From NCBI GenBank assembly GCA_008360955.1, contig LUCM01008714.1:131764-195763 (forward strand): DNA of 64,000 nt. Direction: 5' to 3'. The position numbers and the translations under genes were made by a program. Below are positions 36,400 to 49,129 of the stretch, piece after piece. The stretch comes from Fasciolopsis buskii (lineage: Eukaryota > Platyhelminthes > Trematoda > Plagiorchiida > Fasciolidae). The stretch's first letter is position 1, and the number at the start of each line of letters is the position of its first letter. Below the pieces are notes generated by a model. It made no database searches. It worked only from the letters and a program-made list of their open reading frames with translations, and was not told the DNA's origin.

Positions 36400-37420
36400 T
36401 AAAAAATGACTAGGCATTGAACACGGTTGTTACAAATAAACCCTCACCAGGTATTGATTAGTCGGTGTTCCAACTAATGAGCACAAATTTTTAGATCGGT
36501 ATATGGAAACAGGACTGTCCACCAAGGAAACGAAAGTTTGTTTTCAAAAAGGGAAAAAGAAAGGGAAGAGGTTGAGCTTCCCACGCAGATCATCCAAACC
36601 GGAGGAGAAATATCTGAAGATAAAAATTGCAGAAGGATTTATTGTTCATGGATTTATTATTGTGAGGAAGAACAGATGCCAAACATTTTTGATTTATTGA
36701 TCTGTTTCCGTAGTTATTCGATTAGCCAGTGAATTGTAGGCAGAACGCCTAATTAGTCGGTCTGTTGAATACTCAGCTGTTCCATATGAAGCTGCTGTTT
36801 TATTTTTGATTCGCCAATAACAATCTAATTCAGTGCTCCGCATCAGACATACAATTCTGTTCTGTTGCAAGAAGCAGCTGATAATGTTGATACCGCTGAA
36901 ATGGGAGATAACAACTGAATATTTAACTTGTAATGCAAACAGGCAACATTTACTATATCCAAAAATTACTTAAGGAGACGTTGACAGAGTACGCGAACTA
37001 TATCATTTAGACGCATTCATTGTAAATGTGAGAAGTCAAGGAAAACATTATGAGAATGGTAATCAGACCGGGAACAGGGTGTGGACAGTTATTGTGATAA
37101 CTACTAACACGAAAACAACTTCAAGGTCATTCGTACGGAGTTCCACTGATACTGCAACAATCAAATCGATATAAATTTGAACAGCAAACCACATGGGGTC
37201 CAGTGTTACAGAAAACAAGAGAGGCAATAAAAGGGAAAAGAAATGTATAAAACTAGTTGCTAGGGGGAGAAGCCTTGGTGGAAATTCCTAAAGTAACTTT
37301 GACCATGACCAAACTGAGGACTTCTATTTTACTTCCATGATGAGGAATCTACCGTTTCCTAGACAATAAACCAGTACAAACGGCTTCCAAATTAGTTGGA
37401 TTTTGTGTCAAATTACAACA
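36400..37420. other. no gene recognised
   Basis: The overlapping Lys/Glu-rich frames at 36503-36732 lie in purine-rich sequence and have no splice support. An A-box-like GTAGCACAATGG near 36378 has no B box. Confidence 0.4.
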
Positions 37421-37427
37421 ACTATAG

Positions 37428-37585
37428 ACACGGGAAAAAAGATGGCACACGCTCAAATTATTGTTCGTGTAGGACCAACGACATTCCAAGGTGACGTGAC
37501 ACGCATGCAAGCTGAAGAAATGGTAACATTCATTCGACTCAATTCTCGCCAGCTACATGTTGGCCGCGGATCGCATTTACAATAG
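37428..37585 (+). CDS. candidate terminal exon
   Basis: After an AG at 37426-37427, the frame continues about 52 codons to a TAG. The peptide HAQIIVRVGPTTFQGDVTRM is compact and globular-looking, followed by EEMVTFIRLNSRQLHVGRG. Composition is exon-like. The family was not recognised, and a weak pyrimidine tract lowers confidence. Confidence 0.28.
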
Positions 37586-37589
37586 TCAA

Positions 37590-40500
37590 CTGCCTCCGCA
37601 ATTTCTCTTGTAAACGATCGGTTCCTTTCCACTCTCAGCCATCATTCTGAAGCACAGACGATTGCCTGTGAACAGTTAATTTTGATGACGGGTCAAGAAA
37701 TAGCCGGAATATGAACCCGGAATAGGTTACTTGTCCTACAAAAGCTCGGTCATGGTGCAAGGTCCATGTGGCCTGCAGGTTACATTTCAACTCGTCCGTT
37801 AAACTGCCTCATTAATATGTTGCCTGGTTGGAACTCACGTTCTCAATTTTGTGAAATTAGCAAGAATTATTCTTTGTCCTATAAAGTTTTTCTTTCCTTA
37901 GCAGCAGTTTGCTATGGCCTCTATCGAGTAACGCCTAGAGTCGAATAGATAACAGAAGGAACTTTCCGAGAAAGCTCCTAGAGAAACGTGTGTATTCCCG
38001 TTAGTTTTCTGATCATCATCTGCGACTTATCAGCACAGAACTAACTTCAGTTCCTATTAGTGCCATCTGTTGAAAGACACATGATAATTCAATCCTCGGT
38101 AAAAAACGTAAGCTGAAAAACTCCGTGTCGACTTCATTAGACGGCATTAACCGAATGTTCGTTCACGTCGGCCGTTCGATTGTGAAACAAAACTCTCAAA
38201 CTCAAGCAGAACGTGGTAATGTTTCGCACAATCATTATGATAATGGGAAGGCTACCTCAGGAGCTACATCAGCCCCATTAGTCTGCCGAATTTAGGTTGG
38301 ACTCAGTATTTTCTCCCAATCCCTTATAATAAGTTCATTCCTGACCTTAGTTATTATGGCAATGTGCTATCTGCAACCGTAAGCTGAAATATAGCCGTGA
38401 TGAATGCTGATATAAAGTACCACTCAACTACAAAATTCCAACATTTTCATTACAAATATGATCTAAACTGTCGAAATGCAAAGAAATTTGTACCTTCCGA
38501 AAGCGTGTGCACTATTATTGACGTAGCACCATCATTTGGATATTGCAAAGATGCTTCACGACTGTCATTTCACGAACTGGATTGGACCTTGGGTAATGCA
38601 AATTAATCATTTTGGTTTGGAATCTGATGATTTTGGTACGCCTGTTGACAGATAATATGTAAATATACTTGATAAATTCCTCTTTCTTGATGGTATTAGT
38701 AATCAGCGTTCGTTCTGATTACCACAGGGAGACTTTCCAGTAGTTTTCAATCAAATGACTCAGGTCAACAACAACCGCAGAAATGGTTGTCTGTAACATC
38801 CACCGACAAAGCTGTAAGTAGCTAAGTGCATGATTAGTTGCAGCACCTCATGTGACGTAACATCTCTATTATGGAACAACTGCGTTTTTCGGATCTGCTG
38901 TTGTGAACTTATCAATGGGACATAGTGAAGCTGGCAACTCACGTGCGGTTCAATTTAGGAAAGAGAAATGTAGCGACTGCAGTTGCCTAGCGCCAGTAGC
39001 AAACAGAGGAAAGGTTTTGCTTATATCTTTGGATAATGAACAGTCCTCCGATGTTTTATGCATCACTGCTCATCGGAAGCATTGTTGCAAAAGTAACAAA
39101 GCGAAACACCCCAAAAGCCATACCTGTTAGCGCATTCAGTGAAAGTAATGAATAGGACGTGGGTTTTATTTGATTATTTTTAAAACGTGAATCACTGCAT
39201 CTTACGAGTAAGTTTTATTTAAGCTAACATGACGAACGAGATGAATGCAAAATAACGGAACAACTTTTTTGATTTTTTGACGCTAAATTCTCTGTCTCTT
39301 CCAGAATCATGCCATTTTGAGCATGTGACCAACTACCAACACTCGTCTGATTTTTACGTGCGCGCCCGACGGTCACGTTCAGGTTACAAAGGAGAGCCGA
39401 AAACTTAGTGCTGCTATTGAGAGATACAAGTGAATTTTAAAAATTGTGCTTTGTCTAATTAGTTTGAAGCCCAAAACTACCTTTCTTTCTGTGACGCTTT
39501 ACTCCTAGTTCCAGCGACTCCACGGCACACTGTCACATTGTTGGTAAACATTATACAAATGATTCTCTAAACCTTTCCATTCCAGTTTCATTATTTTTCG
39601 TGCATTTCACAGAGAAAGTTGATTCGTCGTTCGGGCAAGGCTTACTCTCAGGATGAGGGCACAAGTCACGGAAGCATGCGGATGGATGAACTGGCGAGTA
39701 CCCATTCGATTCTTAAATGGATTTATCATTTATTGAAGTTCTTAACGGTTTAAATGAGTTTCATTTGAGAAACAAATAAAGGAACGCACAAGTATAATTG
39801 TCGCTTTACATAAGTTCATGGAATACGTGAACCTAACAAGGGGAAACGACCGCGAGACCTCTCATGTTCTTCCGCAGAAATTTCGCCCATCCACACGTTT
39901 ACACAACATATTACTGACAACAAGAACCCATACATGTGATTTCTCCACAAATCATGAACCTCAATAAACTTCTGTGAACCAAATTTTGCAGGATAATGCA
40001 AAGCGCAGAAGTAAAATCAAATAAAATTTGGTTCTTTTATTGACTGCCTTCAGTCATTTGTCTCAACAGTTATTGACATTGAATATCGATTTCAATCTTC
40101 TCCGGATCAATAATATGACTCACATAATCATCACATATGAATTAGATGAATCGCCGCTGCTTCCTTTCTTTCCGATACAGAATGATTTCGACGGAGATGG
40201 CTAGCGTAGACCTGTTGTGAACATATCTCATGCTGTTCATCGGTTTCAAAGTCGATTTGTTCAACTAACTACTTGTGCCATCCAAGTAGCGCAAAAACTG
40301 TCAAAAATCGTCCTGAGGGTGTGTATGGATGGTCAACAAATCTTAGAAGCACATGATGATTTGCCAGGTACATTTCGTCGGTGAGGTAGCAGAAACGGTC
40401 TTGTGTCGAGTTTTTAGGGTTAGGCGGCTTTGGAAGACTTTGGACAAATTACCAGTGATTCATATGTGGATTCATATTCTATGCGCCCTCCCTAGAGGTT

Positions 40501-40720
40501 CTAGTCCCTGCCAAACAAAGGAGTATACAATTATAAGGCTGCCTGAACGGCAGGGTAGCGAGTAACCACACTCGAATAGCAAGAATATCACCAAACATTT
40601 TGTGTGCCTGATAGGAACTTTGCTCTCCAAAAGAAAGCCGAAGATATTGTTTACAACATAAAATCGCATGCGAATTATGATAACGGCAAGTGTGGCATGA
40701 AGAATGTGTCTGGAGTCAAC
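37590..40720. other. no gene recognised
   Basis: Spacer or intron; short frames at 37766-37948, 38397-38606 and 38903-39130 have no supporting signals. Confidence 0.4.
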
Positions 40721-40724
40721 ATAC

Positions 40725-41012
40725 CCCATCCCTTTTTGAGGCTGTAGGGCGCTACCAGCTGTCGTTAAAAACAACATCTGCACGAACTCAGATTGGTAGT
40801 TCTGGTTGGCCTGGACGGAAACCGGTGACACAGTGATAATAAGTACTCCTTCCAGTTGGAAAGATCGAGTTTATAGCCAGAATACGATAAGGGACAGGCA
40901 CCACGGGTGGGCTCCAGTGACAGTGAAACTCAAATTTTGTGCTTTCAAAGTGCACAACCGACAGGAAGACCGGAAGTTTGTGTGTGAAACTGGAAGTCCT
41001 AAAGACAGTCAC
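40725..41012 (-). CDS. candidate exon(s), faintly fibronectin type III-like
   Basis: On the minus strand, 41012-40788 reads HCHWSPPVVPVPYRILAINS, then STYYHCVTGFRPGQ; the continuation ANQNYQSEFVQMLFLTTAGS lies in another frame from 40810 to 40725. The order (WSPP motif, YRI strand, G-x-x-PGQ turn, F/G-strand-like end with TTAGSA) resembles an FN3 domain with a one-base shift in the middle. Alternatively 40810-40725 is an 86-base exon of its own: it has a very good acceptor (GTCACCGGTTTCCGTCCAG) and a donor GTATGT. The plus strand is also open over 40806-41054, so the strand is not certain. Could be a decayed or misread receptor/adhesion gene. Confidence 0.3.
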
Positions 41013-41059
41013 TCAAAAATAGGAATACCACTCTCAAATCCCACTCACAAGTAATTGTG

Positions 41060-41860
41060 AGTGATACAAGCATCAGCCAGAAATAGCTGAATGCAACTGG
41101 AATAAAATTAAAAATACCCTTTAGGTGATGCAATAGAAAAAGGGAACGAAAAGTCCAGATACCACAGGATTCTTCCCCAGGCCCATTTTGACATATACTA
41201 TCAATATTTCTGGAAACTACAAGGACCTTGTACTTGATGAATTGCTAACATAGTGTAATCTAGAATGTGTGTAATAAGCCAACGTTTCTATTGTTATGGG
41301 TAAACATTTCAAGGCAGATTTAGAATCAAATGACTTTCCTCGGATCTTTCGTCTGTACATGTGCCTTAAAAAGACTACCTAAGTTACTGGAAACAGCGGC
41401 TTGTTACAAATATTTCCAATCACGTTGTGTTTTCGCATCTTAAAAATTGAAAAATTGATGTTCCATTGAAATCTAATTCCATATACACTTTAATTTCAAG
41501 GCCGACTATGTGAAGTGGCATAGAAATGATACTGAAAAACCTCGACGGCTAGACGGATTTGCACTCCCACTCTCAGCAGTCAGTTAGTGACACGCTCGTT
41601 TCATTTGAACGAAAATGGAGGCTGTGAAGCAAGTAAAAGGGTGTGAATTCATTTCTTGCCAACACTGCGCTTGCAAATATATTTCCAGATTGTGCAATTC
41701 AGGCTCGAGTGGCACATGACAAATAAACTTTTTTCCACACTACAAAGGTAAGTGACGGTCGGAATATAAAGAGTGCACTGATTCGTTTTTCACATGCATT
41801 AACGTGACGTCAGAAAAAAGCTGTTTTTGTATCATATTCCTAAAATCATTTTATTTGTTG
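41060..41860. other. no gene recognised; probable intron of the 41864 exon
   Basis: AT-rich sequence ending in a long pyrimidine-rich tract directly before 41864. Confidence 0.4.
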
Positions 41861-41863
41861 TAG

Positions 41864-42033
41864 CCCGCGCTTATTTTGCTTTGTTCTTCCATAACTGGCA
41901 CCGTTCCAAACCAACCGGCTGGATTTCAGCAGAGCTCAAGCTGGATACAGATGTTCTTGATTCAAATCAAAAAGATTTTGTCACTTGTCCATCTGTCAAT
42001 TTTGGACTTCCTACAATTAACCTACTGAAATAA
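41864..42033 (+). CDS. candidate terminal exon with overlapping poly(A) signal
   Basis: A strong acceptor (CATTTTATTTGTTGTAG, ending 41863) leads into about 56 codons ending in TAA at 42031-42033. AATAAA at 42032-42037 overlaps the stop, giving a plausible polyadenylation signal. The peptide begins ARAYFALFFHNWHRSKPTGW and continues acidic to VNFGLPTINLLK. No family recognised. The next candidate exon, 42207-42372, is on the opposite strand and also ends in a stop, so two genes may converge here. Confidence 0.42.
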
Positions 42034-42206
42034 TAAAACTGGCCCATGGTGATCAATAGAAGCAAATGGTTATTACTATTCAAAATGGAAAATCGACTAT
42101 GCGTCCTCCGGTTTACAGAGCAGGTACAACATTAAGGTAGCTCAGCCACAGAATCTCTGTCTAGAAAATTAGCCTCGCTTTTCTCTGACACATCTAGCAC
42201 CTCATC

Positions 42207-42372
42207 TCAGTCAGACCACTTGAAGTAAACACCATAGTTATTACCGCCGTTGGTAGAGTCAGTATTGTTGATAGCAAGCTGTCCGGCTTGCGCCGGTTGG
42301 TGTGACATTTTAGTTCCCAAGTTTGCCTCTGCGAACCAAGCAGTCTCCTTGGTCCCAGCCAGGGGTTTAAGG
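42207..42372 (-). CDS. candidate terminal exon
   Basis: Minus-strand acceptor (CGCTTTTCATATGCTAG, AG at 42374-42373) followed by about 54 codons to a TGA. GC is near 50%, well above the spacer. The peptide has few hydrophobic runs and ends GGNNYGVYFKWSD; the middle is KMSHQPAQAGQLAINNTDST. The sequence reads as a genuine protein C-terminus, but I cannot name the family. No AATAAA is visible on the minus strand in the next 170 bases. The plus frame over the same bases reads less naturally. Confidence 0.42.
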
Positions 42373-42469
42373 CTAGCATATGAAAAGCGTTTCACAAAAA
42401 GTACTCCATATCATGAATCTTTCCACAAAGCACTCAGGACTAACTTTTATCTAGTTACCCAATAAGATA

Positions 42470-42653
42470 TCAAAAAAGAAACAGTAAACTGTTAACACCT
42501 TGTCTCTGCAGAATGTAGAAGAAACCATTTTCCCTTAGGTGAATGTGACTTGTGTGCAAGATGTGACGAAAACAGCATGCGGCAAAGGACAGCCAGCGTA
42601 TTAAAACTGACTCCTTCACTCCGAATATAATGGCAAGCAGATCACCTGCAATC
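42470..42653 (-). CDS. weak candidate exon, hydrophobic
   Basis: Upstream on the minus strand of the 42207-42372 exon, an acceptor-like GGGGTTTCGATTGCAG precedes DLLAIIFGVKESVLIRWLSF and a Cys/His segment. No good donor is present before the frame closes, so it cannot be joined to the downstream exon with confidence. Confidence 0.15.
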
Positions 42654-42689
42654 GAAACCCCTAAAACTAATGAACTCATGTGTTTCTGA

Positions 42690-45600
42690 CGGAAAGTCGA
42701 TTAGAATAGCGCGTCCATGTGGTTCTATGAATCACCAATCGCTCTCAGAGATGTTCAGAGTGCTCAGATGTTCACGAATTGGTTCAGGTAAATAATGTTC
42801 CCAGTGGGCGTTTTATTTTTCGCTCTTCACTCTGTTACGAGAACTTGAGGCTAAAGTGAAGATTGTTCTGTAACTCTTAATACCGTTAAACCAGACCGAT
42901 CACCGTACTCTTTTTCAAGGTCTGTGGTGGAGTTATGGTATTGGATTTCACCGCTCTACTGAAACCAAACTAGAAAAAGAGCAGACCAATCAAACCCGGG
43001 GATCATAATGTTTTGCAAGAAGGGCGATAGACCTTTCTGGGAAAAACAACGAGCTAATTTAGTACAGTTTTTATCTGAAGGAATCAATGGCATTATTCTC
43101 TGAACCCGCAAGTCTCGCGACATTTGTGCGTTTGAGGGCTATGCATCTTTACTCCAAGTCAGAAATACTATGGCTAATAAGGCTTCCTCATGTACACGAT
43201 CAAAGTTGTCCTGGATCAATGAGCATTGTTTGACTCAGTCAAACATTAAGCTCCCTATTGGTATTTCTTGCCAACAAACAACCTAATCCTTGCACCTTTA
43301 TAAGGCAACCTTTAACCCGCGTCATCAGGAGTGATAATCTCTGGGAAAGATCCCCCACCTTTCCTTTCTAACTTATAACTGAGGCGACCACAAAATTGCC
43401 TCAATCATATGTTAGTAGTGGCACTGACGTTAGCTTATACGCGAAACTGTCCCGATGATATTACGCGAACGATTTCTCGCCTTCCAATGAAATTTATCTA
43501 ACTGCAGTATAGTACGGGGAAGGGCTTTACTTTCAAAAGAATTTGATGAACTAGATAAACCCTGTTCATAGAGCAGGTAAGCCTCACTTATGCACATCTG
43601 ACGGATCAATGTCACTGGGTGACTTGAAGGCCCGAAAGATCGACTGTAGGCTATAACAGTTAGATCATTCGTCCTAGGTAACTCAGATGCCCGTAGAAGA
43701 TATTAGTAGATTGTCAGCGCCTAACAATGCTGTTTCAGTAATATTGCTCATATATGGTGAGTTACTTCCAATTGTAATACTACGGTTATATCACACAAAA
43801 CACTCCTTATCTCAAATTGTTAAGTGACTAAGGCGTGTTATCCACGGATTACATATAGACTCTTGGCTTTATGCGGATTTCTCAGGTAGGCATCAATGGA
43901 AAGATAAGCTAACGCGATAGATCTTTTCGTGAAATAGCGAAATTACTTAAAACCTTCTGCCCATGGGCCGCCTTAAAAAGGCGGAATTACACTGTTCTAA
44001 TGAAGGTTAAGTGATCGAGACACGAGATAACTGGAGGTGGCGAGTAAAATGGTTAGGAATGACGGTCAATGGTGTGATGGCAATTAAAACAAGGCACTTT
44101 TATTTATTAAACTGAGTTGTTTTTTGTTTGGAGTTGCTTCCACTCTGATAAATGTGCTGGAAAATACTGGAACAAATAAATACCATAGGATGTGTTTAAT
44201 TAAAAAGTATTGACTAAGCGGTTATGTTGAAAGGTACGTATATTTACGCCTTTAAAGACCGAAAGGCAAGAAAAGCGAAAGTTGTTCTGGCATTCCAGAA
44301 GTGAATCTCATAAAAATAATCACGGGTCATGAAGAGCTGATATAGTTTCGAACCTGGAAAATCCAGACACACTTTCATCCGCTTATGCATTTTATCAGAA
44401 TATTCACCATTATGAAGGGATACAAACATACTCTTGTAAATGGAGTGATTAAGTAGTTAAGTTATCGAATCGGTAACTATCCATCAAAAATGTATGAGAG
44501 CACAACATAGCCACTTCCTCTATGCTGGGGATAGTCAGCCGACCGCAATCCTCGCGCTCAAGCGCAAGACACTAGGTCGTCGCTGGAATAATCGAGCTAG
44601 GTTTTCCCGGTATATTAAATTTCACAAGTAAATAATGCACAATTCATTTGTCGCTGGCTTTACGTAACCAAAGGCCGCTGGTCGTGAACATCTACCAATA
44701 AGAAAAATGTAAGTACCTGGTACTGCCGACAAATTTTTTGATACTTCATCCACTGATTCCCAGTCAAAACCTTCGATTTACTTATGCTCTGTACAGCAAA
44801 TTCCACCCCTGTTCACAAAGTCGATTTGTCGGGACCACGCATGTTCTTTTAATCTGCGAGAGATCTTAAATAATGCACACTGATTGGGCTGAACGGAATC
44901 TCTATCAAAAATTGCAGTTACATCGACCAGCAAATGTTCAGATGTGAACGAATTGCTGAACAGCAAACTCTCGTTCATAATGTCCGTCTTCAAAGGTCCA
45001 TAGGTTACCCACCTTAGATCCATTTTTAGGCATCATTTTTCAGGCTGCTTGAACCAGATAGGATCGATCTGATACAGTGAACGCTGAGAGGATTTGTATC
45101 GCACCGCAGAGTATTAGCTCGCAGGTACATCACAAGGCTAAGCATCTTTAACCGTGCGGCAAGCTGAATGAAATTTCGTGTTCTTTCCCAAAGCAAAATG
45201 CATGAAAAATGTTGGTGGACTTGCGAGAGACAAAAAACGCAAGCAAGGCATTTAGAACTGAATAAATCAGGCACAACGTACTCATAAAAGACGAATAGAC
45301 AGGAAAAATGCGGTTAGTGCATATTTAGCAAGCACCGCTTAGTTACATACCTGCCAAGGTGAGCAGTAATTATTCTTTGCTGACAATCCTAAATCAGTGT
45401 AACCGAAATTATTTTGACTATATCCACTATTCTAAGCACCCTGGATTGTTGGAATTGTATTCACTGCATGTTGATCTAATGATAAATGAAAGTCTGCGCT
45501 AATCGATTAATCTTTCTAATCGTTTTCAGTCAAAAACAGACCATCAGCCATTTGTCGGATGATTTTTTCTACTCAGGCTTCACCAATCACACAGCACAAA

Positions 45601-46650
45601 ATAAAGTCACGTCCAAATAAGTTCTACAATACAGTAGCTAATTGTTTTTCGTTTTTACGCTACCTAAAGGCCCATTAAGTACTGTTTTCGCCGACGGGGT
45701 CCCCTAGTCATTTCTAGGCTTAGTGATCAGCTGAGGAACGGAGTTGTTACAATTTGTCAAACAACCCATGACTTTAGCCCCGAGAGCTGGGTACTTCACG
45801 AACTACCGTATTCACGAGTACAACATAGGAAATGGGCTCCGAGATGAAGTTGTTCAATCTGAAATTTGCAGTGCACACCAGTTTTTTCTTCATCCACTCG
45901 CCAAACATAGTTAATGAGACTAACTTGGTAGGTCTTTTCATGAAACTGACTAATCAATAAACACGAATTTTATTAGACTCTCTGAAGTCAGGGAAAACAG
46001 TGTGGATGAGGGGATAATTAGTACACTCCGAAGGACGCTTAGGTTTCGAATGATTTTTTCTCTTGTAACTTGTCCCCACACTTCCTACGCATGTTACTGA
46101 TATGGCACGCGAAACAGTGTTAACATCGCCCAGTCTTTCTGCCATTCTGCCCAATCCTAGTCACCTGTGATTGTGAAACGTCATATTTCGACGGTTCCAT
46201 TCATCACTGAACTGACTGCATAGAAAATCTTGAATCACTGATAAATTTAATCAATTTATCCTGTAAGCGCTTGCTTTACTGATATGAAATTCCACCAAAC
46301 GTTAATGAGAATGACAAGTGAAACAACAACGCTATTAGGAAATGCGATGCACTTCATCGCTGAATGACTGGTAACCTCATTACCAAGATGCTATGAGAAA
46401 TAAAGGTAAATATATCAATTGATTATGTGTGATATTTGCGTACCGAACACCTAGTATTTTCCATCGTATGGAATTCTGAACCCTGAATGGCCTAATATGC
46501 GTTCAGTGGTAAGATTAGGGTTATGAAAACCCGTTCTGTTGTTAGGAAATCGTTTCTGGTGAGGAGATTTCTGAGGCCATTGGAAGATGAGTGAAATTCA
46601 ATGTCTTGAAAGGACAACCGATTGCATATTTTCTTTTTAAAACGGCTGAC
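42690..46650. other. no gene recognised
   Basis: AT-rich spacer. A short perfect hairpin, CCGCCTT-AAA-AAGGCGG, occurs near 43971. The minus-strand frames at 44778-45023 and 45026-45274 are open but lack recognisable content. Confidence 0.4.
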
Positions 46651-46656
46651 TTTCAG

Positions 46657-46791
46657 TGTCTTTCTATGGAGGTGGCAATCCAAGCTACTACGGTTCCTAA
46701 AATGGGGATTATACGATCAGGGTTCGACCTGCTCCTCAGTGCATCTTGTCAGTGGCACAAAAGTCTATCAGTCCTGTCTAGATCAAACTAA
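46657..46791 (+). CDS. weak candidate exon
   Basis: A good acceptor (AACGGCTGACTTTCAG, ending 46656) is followed by about 44 open codons. All three plus frames are nearly open here, so frame choice is not certain; one reads YGGGNPSYYGS before a stop. Family unknown. Confidence 0.2.
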   Translation, partial: CLSMEVAIQATTVPKMGIIRSGFDLLLSASCQWHKSLSVLSRSN

Positions 46792-46829
46792 TTTTCGAAT
46801 CAGAATGTTGAATAACTCGAAATAAAGTT

Positions 46830-47515
46830 TCCTCACCGCTACACCTTGGAAGATTTCTATCAGTCAACCGAAGTATTATCATCTTTCATTATCAAAAGCC
46901 AAAGCGAATACTTTCAGCCAGGGTAAATGCCACCAGATAATGCTCATTTGTATCTTTTCTTGTTTTCATGCATGTTTAGCTGGGTTAGTTACATTGTTCT
47001 CCAGTCTTCACCTGGTCGGCCTGGATATATATTTCTGAACGTCGCGCTACTTCCTTCCGACGCATGGACTTAGTACCATCGACTGATTCGAATTATTCTC
47101 GTCGGTCTAGTATGTTTAATGCAAAAGCGCCATGTAGTTATTCTTGTATATTTACTAAATCTGATTCAAGCAGTCCAGAACATAGCAAAATCTTCTTCAT
47201 GCGGCAAATGGCAGACAGCTGATGGTCACCCGACTGTCTGTGGTGCTTGACTTTTGCCAGTGATCATGCTGAATGGGAACGTAAATGGACGTTACACAAG
47301 TAGATATAATTGAGTGTGGACTAATGTACATCAAAGATCGGAACTTTTTCTACTGATATCGTCATTCCAATAGTTGTTCATGGTTGTTATGCCTGCATTT
47401 CGCCTCACAGAAATGCCTTTTCTGAGATAACTCAACTGAGATTGACGATAATTCATATTTTTCTACGGATTCCCAAATCCCACATTCATAACTTTCAGCT
47501 ACCTTGGAGTGTTTC
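46830..47515. other. no gene recognised
   Basis: Spacer ending in a pyrimidine-rich acceptor-like tract before 47520. Confidence 0.4.
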
Positions 47516-47519
47516 ACAG

Positions 47520-47767
47520 GAAAGGGTAGAGTTGATATCTTTCCTCACATTTCGTACTTAAAGGGCGTCCATATTTCAAGTGCTGACGGTGACGTAGATA
47601 GCAGTATTGGTCTTCATTGCGTGAACTTGTTTTTCCATTTAATTGCCTATGGATTGAAGATAAGTTTTATGTTTACTATCTCGTGGTCTGGCAGAATGAA
47701 ACACACGGCTGAATGCCACAGGGTTTTGTCAGTTACCATTGAAACTATGAGGGTATCTAAGGTATGA
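47520..47767 (+). CDS. weak candidate exon
   Basis: Acceptor-like GGAGTGTTTCACAG ends at 47519; about 82 codons follow to a TGA. The first part (VDIFPHISYLKGVHISSADG) reads better than the rest. No product recognised. Confidence 0.2.
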
Positions 47768-47769
47768 CT

Positions 47770-48970
47770 TGGGCCGAATTAAAGTGAATAACGTTTTATT
47801 TTTCGGTTGCATATCGTCAGCATTTTGTGACAACCCATTTCTACAAGCCCCAAGTTCCCTCAGAATCTCTTTTCCTTTCGACAGCCGGTCCATCATTTTG
47901 GAATAACAGAGATTGTTTAGCTGGGGGTGGCTACAGATTCTGTTTGGATGGTCTTACACAAGCAGACACTAAGACTATGATCCTATGACATAAACTTTTT
48001 GTATGAATTCAATGTAATTCTCACATGAGGCCTTCGCATGTCATGAGGATCTGACAGAATCACAGCTGCAGATACCTGTGATTCGCATGGCAGTGCGACG
48101 ATACCGACAGGTGTCTATATGCCAGCGGCTGTCTTTCAACCATCGGCTATTTATTTTTGCAAATAATTCTGCTCACGTGTCAGAATTCTTTTAGATGGCA
48201 GCTGATTCGAAAATAGAAACCACTAGGTTCTTTTCATATGTCATAATGGTATAGTAAACTGAAAGGGTTTGTTAGCTACTGTCAGTTTAATCTACTTACT
48301 TCAAGTCAGACCGTTACGTTAAATGATTACTGCGATAGCAAGGAAATTGACTGCGGAATGGGAAACCGGAAGAGTTGTTGAATTTTGAGCATCGTGCACT
48401 GCATGCTTGCCGACCCAATGTGCGACATTTATTCAGACTAAATCTTGAGTTTGCTTTCAACAAGAGATGCGCAACGGATGGTTTTCCGAGTTACTCTTGA
48501 TACAGATCTAATTCCCATCCAGTAGTCAGTGTGCACGGTGCTGAATTTCCGGTTAGAGGCACGATTTGGTGTGCACATCACTTTACACTCCACTTTTGTT
48601 GTGCGAACATTGAGTAAAAGCTACGGATTCTCAAAGGAAAGAACGGTTATTTTCTTAGTTCCTAATCTAGATTTTGTTGGACAATCACTGTTCACAGAAA
48701 TAACCATATTGTTCCAAATCAGGGGAAATATGATTGACTGGAATTATTATACTTAATTGCAATCCACGATAATTACTGTGTTGCCTTAGAAAAAAACGAT
48801 ATTTTGAACGACCGAATCGCATTAAAATAGAGCACATCTTTTTGTAGTAACTGGAAAATTCCTCCCGAACGAACAGCTCGTAGCTTTGTCCGTGCAGTTT
48901 TATAGCCTTTCTGTGATTGAAACATAATTTTTATCACTTTCTTCTTCGAAGGAAATTATTTTTGCTGTTT
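47770..48970. other. no gene recognised
   Basis: The plus frame 48529-48756 is open and moderately protein-like but its acceptor is poor; otherwise spacer. Confidence 0.35.
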
Positions 48971-48978
48971 TGCCTAAG

Positions 48979-49123
48979 TCAGTTGACCTCCAAAGTACTT
49001 AGTGAATTTTTAGGGAATCGAAAATCTTTCACTTTGAAAGTACACTTCCGGCCAATTTCCGGGCCGAATTACGTGTATGCAGTTTTGCCCACAGCCGATT
49101 TATTAAGGGTTCACTGGGGGTAA
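48979..49123 (+). CDS. candidate terminal exon
   Basis: A strong pyrimidine tract and acceptor (TTTTTGCTGTTTTGCCTAAG, ending 48978) followed by about 48 codons to a TAA. The peptide SQLTSKVLSEFLGNRKSFTL is followed by KVHFRPISGPNYVYAVLP. Composition and splice context are good; family unknown. Confidence 0.33.
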
Positions 49124-49129
49124 CTTTCG

